Of a stretch of 12,844 bases of DNA, positions 1-5,868 are shown piece after piece. The number at the start of each line of letters is the position of its first letter. Position 1 is the first letter of the stretch. The notes under the pieces are model-generated. The model saw only the letters and a program-made list of their open reading frames with translations, searched no databases and had not been told where the DNA came from. Both the position numbers and the translations under genes were made by a program. This stretch comes from Chloroflexota bacterium (GTDB lineage Bacteria; Chloroflexota; Anaerolineae; UBA1429): contig JACIWY010000063.1 of the NCBI GenBank assembly GCA_014360745.1, forward strand, positions 1 through 12,844, read 5' to 3'.

Positions 1-42
1 ACCTTTTCTCCTGCATGGCCATATTAGGCCCAACCCGGTCGC

Positions 43-1572
43 CTAACGGTCGCTGTAGATAGTGACACGCCGCCTCGGCTCTTTGCCCGAGCTGCGCGAC
101 AGCATATTGGCCTCGCGGGCCATCTCATGTTGCATACGTCGCACCGAAGCTTCTTGCGGAGAGAGCTGCACGGAGCTTCGCGCGCCGGTGCGCAGTAGCT
201 CCAGGGCGCGCTGGGTTTCCTCTATCGCTTCTTGCAAGGCGTCTTCTTCGCGACGAAGGCCAAAGATCTGGGCCAGGTAGCTCTCCATCTGCACGGCGGT
301 GTTGTTGCGCAATACATAAACGGGAATGCCATGCCGCTCGGCGTCGACAATGGCCTGCGGACGCTTGCGATAGTAGGTGCGCAGGGTAAAGAGGGCATCG
401 GCATCGTCCAGCTCATTGACGATCAGCACCGGCAAGTTCAACGTCCGGCTGGCTTGCCGCAAACGGCTTTGGTTCAGGCCATACGGATACACGCGCAAGG
501 GCGCGAAGTCGCCGCGCGACACGATGCGCAAAGGCGTAGGGCGCTCCTCCGATGGCGTGAATTCGGGCTTGGGCAAGCTCTCTTTCATCTCCTCGATCTC
601 ACCATCGGGGTGGCGCACGCGAATTTGGGCGGGCATGTTGCGGCCGCGCAACAGGGCATCTACCGCCGCAGCGACGTCTTCGCGCACGGCGACGCGATCC
701 CAATCTTGGATTTCGACCACCACATCAAAAGTGGGCGGAGCTTTGCGCTCTAGTACCGACTTTTGCGTCCCCCGACGGCGGGCCTCCTCGTCGCTTAACG
801 TCACCGTCTGGATGCCGCCGACGAGATCGCACAAGGTAGGGTTCATCATCAAGTTGTCGAGCGTGTTGCCATGGGCCGTGCCCACCAATTGTACGCCGCG
901 TTCGGCGATGGTGCGCGCCGCGGCGGCTTCCAGCTCGTTGCCGATCTCGTCGATGACGATCACCTCGGGCATGTGGTTTTCCACCGCTTCGATCATGACA
1001 TGATGCTGCAGGGCGGGCGTGGGCACCTGCATGCGCCGCGCACGACCAATAGCCGGATGCGGGATGTCACCATCTCCGCCGATCTCGTTCGAGGTATCGA
1101 CGATAACCACTCGTTTCTTTTCGGCCAAAATGCGGGCCACCTCGCGCAACATCGTCGTTTTACCCACGCCCGGGCGGCCGAGGAGCAGAATGCTGCGCCC
1201 CGACTCGACGATGTCGCGAATGATGTCGATGGTGCCATACACAGCGCGGCCCACACGGCAGGTTAGCCCGATGATATCGCCAGTACGGTTGCGGATGGCC
1301 GAGATACGATGAAGCGTGCGCGCAATGCCGGCGCGGTTGTCATCTCCAAAGGCCCCTATCCGCGAGACCACATAATCGAGGTCTTCATATTGAATTTCAT
1401 GCTCGGTGAGCTGAACCTCGGTGTCCGAATAACGTGCCTCCGCCGGTCTACCCAGGTCAAGCACGACTTCCAACAAGGTATCAAATCGGTTCGCTTGGCG
1501 CAAACTAGAGGCAATCTCCGGAGGCAAAACATCAATCAAGGCATCGATATCGTCTGTTATTTCCAAGGACAT
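43..1572 (-). CDS. Ycf45/SpoIIIAA-like AAA ATPase with C-terminal R3H domain
   Basis: A 509-residue cytoplasmic P-loop ATPase of the Ycf45 / R3H type, found in cyanobacteria, plastids and Chloroflexota; its cellular role is poorly known. Seen directly: Walker A GRPGVGKTT at residues 132-140, an acidic strand VDTSNEIGG at 158-166, Walker B VIVIDEIG at 204-211, and a sensor-like GTAHGNTLDNLMMNP at 231-245. The C-terminal 70 residues match an R3H single-stranded nucleic acid binding domain, with the R-x3-H signature at R478/H482 and a closing RRRVTIYSD strand. A middle segment (about 345-435) contains a repeat-like VLIVNELDDADALFTLRTYY stretch. Family knowledge: the ATPase core resembles SpoIIIAA and secretion ATPases, and R3H suggests RNA or ssDNA binding. 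The gene begins 16 bases after the stop of the acetyltransferase, so the two are probably cotranscribed. The start ATG at 1572 has only a distant GAGGT upstream. Family call is firm; function is not. Confidence 0.93.
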   Translation of the reverse strand: MSLEITDDIDALIDVLPPEIASSLRQANRFDTLLEVVLDLGRPAEARYSDTEVQLTEHEIQYEDLDYVVSRIGAFGDDNRAGIARTLHRISAIRNRTGDIIGLTCRVGRAVYGTIDIIRDIVESGRSILLLGRPGVGKTTMLREVARILAEKKRVVIVDTSNEIGGDGDIPHPAIGRARRMQVPTPALQHHVMIEAVENHMPEVIVIDEIGNELEAAAARTIAERGVQLVGTAHGNTLDNLMMNPTLCDLVGGIQTVTLSDEEARRRGTQKSVLERKAPPTFDVVVEIQDWDRVAVREDVAAAVDALLRGRNMPAQIRVRHPDGEIEEMKESLPKPEFTPSEERPTPLRIVSRGDFAPLRVYPYGLNQSRLRQASRTLNLPVLIVNELDDADALFTLRTYYRKRPQAIVDAERHGIPVYVLRNNTAVQMESYLAQIFGLRREEDALQEAIEETQRALELLRTGARSSVQLSPQEASVRRMQHEMAREANMLSRSSGKEPRRRVTIYSDR

Positions 1573-1588
1573 GTCGCTACTCTATACC

Positions 1589-2599
1589 TCAAGCGGTTAA
1601 TTTGGCGCCGGTCTTGCCCCCATCGGGATGCACGGGCGCTACCGAAGGCCCTACGTCGATGCTCCGCTCTAAGGCGGGAAGGACGAGGTGGCGGCGCACA
1701 GGAACTCTGGCGATGGTATGGGCGACCAGCAACGCCTGACGAGTGAATGTCGAAAAACCCAAAGTTCTTAGTAACCAACCAAGACCAACACAATAATCCG
1801 GTATGGAACAATATAAAGGAGTTTGCTTAGAAACATTTGCCAATGTCAACATATAACGTATATAGGGCAAAGATTCGGCCCGATATTCGGGCCTCACCAC
1901 CACATCCAGCCAGTGCCCTTGTGGACTGGAGGCAAGCCGTAACCAGGCGATGATTTCGCCCTTTTTGCTCCAGACGTACTCTTGGACATCGCGAAGGCGA
2001 AAAGGGTCGGAAGAGACAGCGCAAATATCGAAGGAAGGGTCTTCCGCCTTTTTCATCAACGGAGGGATAACCTGGCTATGAAATTTATCCAGCGCCCAAC
2101 GATCCTCGACCTCCACACGCCGCAACCCTCTGGGAAGCGGAGCCGGCGCCGGCTGATGAGAAAGGACGAAAACCTCCTCCCGCGTCACCATGCTAAAGCC
2201 CGTCTGGCGGAGGATGTCTTCAGCTTCAGCATCCTCCGACGACCGGGCATAAATGCGCAGCACCCCCTGTTCGGCGCCCAGTAGAATCAAATGCGTCAGC
2301 AGCTTTTGCCAGATGCCCGGCGCATTCGGATCTTCGTCCAGCGAGGGGGCCAGGAACGCCAGGTCCCACGCCTTGCGATCTCGGCGTGGCCAAACTTGTA
2401 CTATTCCCTTGTCGCCGTTCTCCGTGTTGTCATGTACACAGGTAATGGCGCCCCAATGATGCGCCGTCAAATAGCCGAGCAACGCCGATCTTGTCGGTGA
2501 GATCGAAGACAAGAGAACACGTCGTAGATCGAAGGCCACACCTCGCGGTTGAAGTTGTTTAAGCGCCGAAACGTCTCGCAAGCCAAAGGGTCGAATCAC
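1589..2599 (-). CDS. GNAT-family N-acetyltransferase-like protein
   Basis: A 336-residue protein that looks like one or two GNAT folds. The N-terminus MIRPFGLRDV is typical of GNAT proteins. Residues 97-146 carry the family's acetyl-CoA helix and the following ILRQTGFSMVTREEVF segment, where an 'LxxxGF' turn leads into the last strand. A second, weaker GNAT-like half spans about 158-290, ending LRTLGFSTFTRQALL. Substrate cannot be predicted. I chose the GTG at 2599 over the TTG at 2608 because GGGGA lies nine bases before GTG but directly abuts TTG. A stable hairpin touches this ribosome binding site. The gene sits between the DUF1232 gene upstream and the R3H ATPase 16 bases downstream. A GNAT protein is likely; acetyltransferase activity is inferred only from fold. 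Confidence 0.75.
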   Translation of the reverse strand: MIRPFGLRDVSALKQLQPRGVAFDLRRVLLSSISPTRSALLGYLTAHHWGAITCVHDNTENGDKGIVQVWPRRDRKAWDLAFLAPSLDEDPNAPGIWQKLLTHLILLGAEQGVLRIYARSSEDAEAEDILRQTGFSMVTREEVFVLSHQPAPAPLPRGLRRVEVEDRWALDKFHSQVIPPLMKKAEDPSFDICAVSSDPFRLRDVQEYVWSKKGEIIAWLRLASSPQGHWLDVVVRPEYRAESLPYIRYMLTLANVSKQTPLYCSIPDYCVGLGWLLRTLGFSTFTRQALLVAHTIARVPVRRHLVLPALERSIDVGPSVAPVHPDGGKTGAKLTA

Positions 2600-2612
2600 T
2601 CGTTTCAATCCC

Positions 2613-2634
2613 CATCCATTTTTCTAAATGGATG
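2613..2634 (-). promoter_or_regulatory. Hairpin abutting the ribosome binding site of the acetyltransferase gene
   Basis: CATCCATTT at 2613-2621 pairs perfectly with AAATGGATG at 2626-2634 around a four-base loop. In the minus-strand transcript the hairpin ends exactly where the GGGGA ribosome binding site (2613-2609) begins. There is no T run after it, so it is not a standard terminator. It could modulate translation initiation or protect the 5' end of the message. The structure is seen directly; the role is inferred. Confidence 0.45.
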
Positions 2635-2704
2635 TGTCGCCAAAAGCTCTTGGTCGGGCCGCACAGCCTGCGCAAGCCCAAACTTATCATTTTTAATTGT
2701 ACTA

Positions 2705-2721
2705 CCAAAGAAGCCCTTTGG
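2705..2721 (-). promoter_or_regulatory. Small stem-loop in the leader of the acetyltransferase gene
   Basis: CCAAAG at 2705-2710 and CTTTGG at 2716-2721 form a six-base perfect inverted repeat with a five-base loop. It lies just downstream (minus strand) of the TATAAT at 2740-2735, so it would be at the very start of a leader of about 130 bases. The 2600-2788 gap holds this stem-loop, that promoter and the hairpin at 2613-2634, and no convincing gene. The stem is short and may be incidental. Confidence 0.3.
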
Positions 2722-2734
2722 CAAGTGATAGCCT

Positions 2735-2740
2735 ATTATA
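2735..2740 (-). promoter_or_regulatory. Candidate -10 box for the acetyltransferase / R3H ATPase genes
   Basis: The minus strand reads a perfect TATAAT here, about 136 bases before the GTG start at 2599. No good -35 is found at 16-18 bases; the best is a poor TCGCTT. It lies in the gap after the DUF1232 stop, so it could be an internal promoter letting the two downstream genes be expressed apart from DUF1232. Confidence 0.4.
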
Positions 2741-2788
2741 CCCAAGCCGGCACAGAAAGCGACGAAAAAATCTATTGAACGCCAAATA

Positions 2789-3175
2789 TCACAAGCGCCT
2801 AGTCTTTCGTCCACTCCCTGAAAACGGCGTCTGCTCCTCCTCGAATACCCGGTAAGTGGCGTCGATGATCTCTCCTTCGCCGTCTCCCATGGCCGGCCGG
2901 TTAGTCTGCTCGGCGAGGCCGGACGTTGCCAATTCGACGAACAGTTTGAGGCCGAGGAGCAGGATGGCCAGATCGTCGAGCTGCCCCAAGCCCAGAACCA
3001 AGTCCGGCAGCAGGTCCGCGGGCATCAGGACGTAAGCCAAAGAGAGGAAGGGCACAGCTTTGAACAGCAGCGGCACCCGCCGATCCCATAGCAGCCTCCA
3101 GGCAGCGCGCAGGTCGCGCGCAATATCTAGATACGGCCTCACTCGCTCGACACGGTTTCCTTTAGGATTGTTCAT
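2789..3175 (-). CDS. DUF1232 (YkvA-like) small membrane protein
   Basis: A 128-residue protein with the DUF1232 core: a hydrophobic stretch (about 36-50) leads into YVLMPADLLPD at 48-58, followed by LGQLDDLAILLLGLKLFVEL at about 62-81. The P-x-D-L-x-P-D turn and the LDDL motif define the family, which is widespread, membrane-associated and without established function. The ATG at 3175 was chosen because AGGAG sits about eight bases upstream and a consensus TATAAT lies 40 bases upstream. The frame stays open further upstream, but that part is antisense to the 567-residue gene and has no ribosome binding site. It is probably first in a minus-strand run with the acetyltransferase (189-base gap) and the R3H ATPase. 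Confidence 0.88.
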   Translation of the reverse strand: MNNPKGNRVERVRPYLDIARDLRAAWRLLWDRRVPLLFKAVPFLSLAYVLMPADLLPDLVLGLGQLDDLAILLLGLKLFVELATSGLAEQTNRPAMGDGEGEIIDATYRVFEEEQTPFSGSGRKTRRL

Positions 3176-3215
3176 GGTCTTTCTCCTGGCGACAAAGCCG
3201 ATCATTAACCCCAAT

Positions 3216-3221
3216 ATTATA
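3216..3221 (-). promoter_or_regulatory. -10 box of the DUF1232 gene
   Basis: The minus strand reads TATAAT at 3221-3216, giving a predicted leader of about 34 bases before the ATG at 3175. The best upstream -35 is TTGCGA at 19 bases, longer than ideal. The site lies in the 129-base divergent gap shared with the plus-strand promoter at 3270-3298. Confidence 0.55.
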
Positions 3222-3269
3222 CGTCCTGTGGGCCAAAAGGTCGCAATGACTTGTCTGTTTATTACGGGT

Positions 3270-3298
3270 TTGCCCAAGGCCTCGCTCGACCTTATACT
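3270..3298 (+). promoter_or_regulatory. Promoter giving a probable leaderless transcript
   Basis: TTGCCC at 3270-3275 and TATACT at 3293-3298 are separated by exactly 17 bases. Transcription would start about seven bases past the -10 box, which is the A of the ATG at 3305. No Shine-Dalgarno sequence precedes that ATG. A leaderless message is the simplest reading; the transcription start itself is inferred. Confidence 0.6.
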
Positions 3299-3304
3299 TA
3301 CACT

Positions 3305-5008
3305 ATGAAGGATCTCTATCGTTGCCTGGATGAATATTCGCTCGAATTGCTCCAAGCCATCGCCCAGGTGTGGGGGGTGTCGCTGGCGGTGACTGATTCG
3401 CGCGAGGCGATCGTGCAACTGGCGGAAGGGATGTTGGCCCCCGAAGCCATCGAGCGAGCGCTTGGAGGGCTCAGCGAGCAGGCCAAGGTCATTCTGGCCG
3501 AGGTGCAGGCGGCGGGTGGCGTCGTCTCTGGGACGCGGCTGACGCTGAGCTATGGCAACATTCGTCGCCTTGGGCCGGCGCGCATGGCTCGCGAGCGCCC
3601 TTGGATCTACCCCGAAAATCCGGTGGAGGAGTTGTTCTATCGCGGGTTGTTGTATCGCGCCTATGGCCAGATCGGCGCCCAATATGGTGAGATCTATTTT
3701 GTGCCCCAGCAGCTCTACGATGCGTTACCTCCTTTGGGGGGCAATGCGCTTACCGTGACCAAGGTGCCCACGCCGGCGCAGGTCGAGGAGGATGGCAACG
3801 CGCTGGCCGAAGATATCCTGACCATGCTGGCCTATTTGCGCCGGCATCGGGTGTCCGTGCCCGATGAAGAAGCCCCCGCGGGAGCGCTCCCCGAAACGTT
3901 GGCGACCATCTCTTGGGGTAAACGCCTTTTGGGCGAGGAGGACCCACGCCGGTTGGGCCTTATCTGGCTGCTCTTGCGCCGTTTGAGGCTGGTTCAGGAT
4001 CGCGGCGGCCATCTACAGCCCGCCCTACGTGCCAGGGATTGGCTTCGCCTGTCGGACGAACAACGCCGGGCGCAGCTTTGGGCGGTGTGGCGCGAGGAGC
4101 TCTCTTGGGATGAGCTACGGCTGCTCTGTGGGTTGACGGTTCAAGAGTCGGGTGTCTACAGCCCGCCTATGGTACGCAAGCGCCTATTGGCCGTGATGGC
4201 CGAGTTGCCCGCGGGCGAATGGCTCTCCTTGGATTCGTTTCTTCATTGGTTGCAGGTCAAGCGCCCCGATTATTTGCGCGGCGATGGCGGGCTGGGCTGG
4301 CTGATCCGCGACGCGGATAGTGGCGCGAATGTGACCGCTTCCTGGGCCGAGGTGGAGGGACGATTGGCGCAGGCGATGGTGACCACCGTATTACGTTGGT
4401 TCGGCGCGGTGGCCCTGGGCTCGAACGACGCAGGCCAGGAGCCACACGCCTTCCTGGTCACCGCCGAGGGCCGGCGTTTGTTGAGCCCCTCCCAGGGCGC
4501 AGAGGGGCAGCCCGGTGCGGCGGTTAAAGACAGCCGCGCTTCGGCGAGTGTGGCCACCGTCGACGACGACCTCACGGTGAGGATCGAGGTGCGCAATACC
4601 TTTTACGAACGATATCAATTGGAGCGTTTTGCCGAATGGATCTCGCAGGGGGAAAGGGCGGTCTATCGCATTACCCCGGAATCGGTGTGGCGTGGGCAGA
4701 ACGCAGGCATTAAAGGCGAGCAAATGGTGGGCTTTTTGCGGCGCATCAGCGGCGATCAGGTACCCCTCGTCGTGATCGGTGCGCTGCGTGCCTGGGCGGG
4801 TCGGTTCGGGCGGGTGACGATCCGTCGGGCGGCGATCTTGCAAGCGGTTGATTCGCGCACGATGGAGCAGATCCTGGCCCATCAAGGCGTAGCTCGGTTG
4901 CTGGGCCAGGCTATCTCACCCACGATGCGCCTGGTCGATGAAGAGCATATCGAAGAGCTGATCCGCTTGCTCAAAGAAGCTGGCATCTGGCCACAGGTCA
5001 GAATGTAG
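3305..5008 (+). CDS. Helicase-associated domain protein (XPB/Ssl2-type accessory domain, no helicase motor)
   Basis: A 567-residue protein. Residues about 419-560 match the 'helicase conserved C-terminal / XPB-Ssl2 helicase-associated' family (PF13625-like). The clearest parts are VRNTFYERYQLERFAEWI, the YRITPESVWRGQNAGI stretch near 454-470, an amphipathic helix GEQMVGFLRRISG and a closing segment that predicts further small alpha/beta elements. The N-terminal ~400 residues look all-helical with winged-helix-like stretches (for example about 11-55 and 270-330). No Walker A, DEAD/DEAH or other ATPase motif is present, so it is not itself a helicase. In bacteria such proteins occur alone or near XPB-like helicases; none is seen here. 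The start at ATG 3305 is supported by the adjacent promoter; a TTG at 3251 lies upstream of that promoter and has no ribosome binding site. It is divergent from DUF1232 and convergent with the zinc-ribbon gene. Confidence 0.8.
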   Translation: MKDLYRCLDEYSLELLQAIAQVWGVSLAVTDSREAIVQLAEGMLAPEAIERALGGLSEQAKVILAEVQAAGGVVSGTRLTLSYGNIRRLGPARMARERPWIYPENPVEELFYRGLLYRAYGQIGAQYGEIYFVPQQLYDALPPLGGNALTVTKVPTPAQVEEDGNALAEDILTMLAYLRRHRVSVPDEEAPAGALPETLATISWGKRLLGEEDPRRLGLIWLLLRRLRLVQDRGGHLQPALRARDWLRLSDEQRRAQLWAVWREELSWDELRLLCGLTVQESGVYSPPMVRKRLLAVMAELPAGEWLSLDSFLHWLQVKRPDYLRGDGGLGWLIRDADSGANVTASWAEVEGRLAQAMVTTVLRWFGAVALGSNDAGQEPHAFLVTAEGRRLLSPSQGAEGQPGAAVKDSRASASVATVDDDLTVRIEVRNTFYERYQLERFAEWISQGERAVYRITPESVWRGQNAGIKGEQMVGFLRRISGDQVPLVVIGALRAWAGRFGRVTIRRAAILQAVDSRTMEQILAHQGVARLLGQAISPTMRLVDEEHIEELIRLLKEAGIWPQVRM

Positions 5009-5043
5009 CCGCGAGATAGCCGGCTCTTATCCGCAGTTCGTGG

Positions 5044-5063
5044 GCGAGCTGTTCCCAGCTCGC
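5044..5063. terminator. Hairpin between convergent genes
   Basis: GCGAGCTG at 5044-5051 pairs perfectly with CAGCTCGC at 5056-5063 around TTCC. It sits 36 bases after the stop of the helicase-associated gene and touches the stop codon of the opposing zinc-ribbon gene (5063-5065). No T run follows on either strand, so it is either an imperfect bidirectional terminator or a 3'-end stabilising hairpin. Confidence 0.5.
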
Positions 5064-5752
5064 TAGCTCGGCTGATCGGTTTGTTCTTCTTGTTCGCCGA
5101 GGGGCAACGGTTCGGTGTCGCGCCAGGAGGCGAAGGAATAAGGGGCAGCGGGTTCGCCGAGAGGTGTTTGGGGTTCCTCCTCTTGTCCTTCGTCCGATGG
5201 CGCCTCACTTATCGCCGGAGAGGCCTGGGCAGAAGACGATTCGGCGACGAACGTTGCCGGAGCCTTGGGCTCCAAAGGGGCGGGTTCCTCTTGCGAGGTC
5301 GTCGCTTCCCCTTCTCCTTCTTCGCGCAGGTGCCCACAATAGGGGCACACGTCCCAATTCGGGTTCAGCAATCGCCTGCAGCTCACACAGCGCAGGCGCA
5401 ATTGATAATGGCAGTAGGGGCAGACGACAAAATCGGGGTCGATACGATGTCGACACCCCGGGCAGACGCGCCGTTCTTCCAATTCCTGCAACAAGGCCTC
5501 TTCGGCCAGGCTGCGTTCGTATTCCTCGGCCAGGGTCGTGTGGGGGCGCAGGAGGAGATAGATCAACAAGCCGGGAAGGGTAAAGGTCGCCACCAATACG
5601 GTGGCCAGGATCTGGGCCAGCACGTCTCGCGAGCGGGCGCGGATGTCGCGCACCGTCCAGACGATCATGCCTACGTACAGCGCAAATATATAGGCGCCCA
5701 GCAGGAACATGATCGCCGAGATATATACGTTCAAGTTTGCAGGCAATGTCAT
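5063..5752 (-). CDS. Two-transmembrane double zinc-ribbon protein
   Basis: A 229-residue membrane protein. Two hydrophobic helices lie at about 9-33 and 46-69, linked by a basic VRDIRARSRD loop. A short charged helix (about 72-95) is followed by two zinc ribbons: C97/C100 with C111/C114, and C122/C125 with C136/C139, each knuckle of CPxC or CxxC form. The remaining 85 residues are acidic, rich in Glu, Pro, Ala and Ser, and look disordered. Double zinc ribbons of this kind are common in bacterial proteins of unknown role and probably mediate protein contacts. The positive-inside rule would put the R/K-rich loop in the cytoplasm. A GGGAG ribosome binding site about eight bases upstream supports ATG 5752, and an extended -10 promoter lies about 70 bases further upstream. 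Function is not known. Confidence 0.85.
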   Translation of the reverse strand: MTLPANLNVYISAIMFLLGAYIFALYVGMIVWTVRDIRARSRDVLAQILATVLVATFTLPGLLIYLLLRPHTTLAEEYERSLAEEALLQELEERRVCPGCRHRIDPDFVVCPYCHYQLRLRCVSCRRLLNPNWDVCPYCGHLREEGEGEATTSQEEPAPLEPKAPATFVAESSSAQASPAISEAPSDEGQEEEPQTPLGEPAAPYSFASWRDTEPLPLGEQEEQTDQPS

Positions 5753-5822
5753 GAAACTCTCCCTTAAAAAGGTTGCTATCGAGTGCCTTGCCCCGGTTGC
5801 CCGGCACGATATGGGCTGAACG

Positions 5823-5850
5823 ATTATAGCATGAGCGTTTTCCCGCTCAT
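5823..5850 (-). promoter_or_regulatory. Extended -10 promoter overlapping an inverted repeat
   Basis: The minus strand reads TGCTATAAT, a perfect extended -10, at 5831-5823. TTATGA lies 18 bases upstream as a moderate -35. The spacer is filled by a seven-base perfect inverted repeat, CGCTCAT and its complement (5831-5837 and 5844-5850, six-base loop). The repeat may be an operator for the zinc-ribbon gene, or the remnant 3' hairpin of the lipoprotein gene, which stops 19 bases upstream. Confidence 0.6.
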
Positions 5851-5868
5851 AACTCGGCCCTTGGGGGC

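Noticed and set aside
1..22. Possible start of a further minus-strand gene (ATG at 22, reading M-A-M-Q-E-K-R)
   Set aside because: Only seven codons are visible and no ribosome binding site precedes it, so it cannot be called.
2602..2617. GTTTCAATCCCCATCC, which resembles the start of some CRISPR repeats
   Set aside because: It occurs once, with no repeated spacing or cas genes, and is explained by the ribosome binding site and start codon of the acetyltransferase gene read backwards.
2605..2814. Minus-strand open frame of 69 codons between DUF1232 and the acetyltransferase
   Set aside because: It starts with GTG inside the DUF1232 gene, has no adequately spaced ribosome binding site, no recognisable motif, and runs through the promoter and hairpins of the next gene.
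3176..3682. Upstream extension of the DUF1232 frame
   Set aside because: It is antisense to the helicase-associated gene, has no ribosome binding site, and the family-length protein starts at 3175 behind a clear AGGAG.
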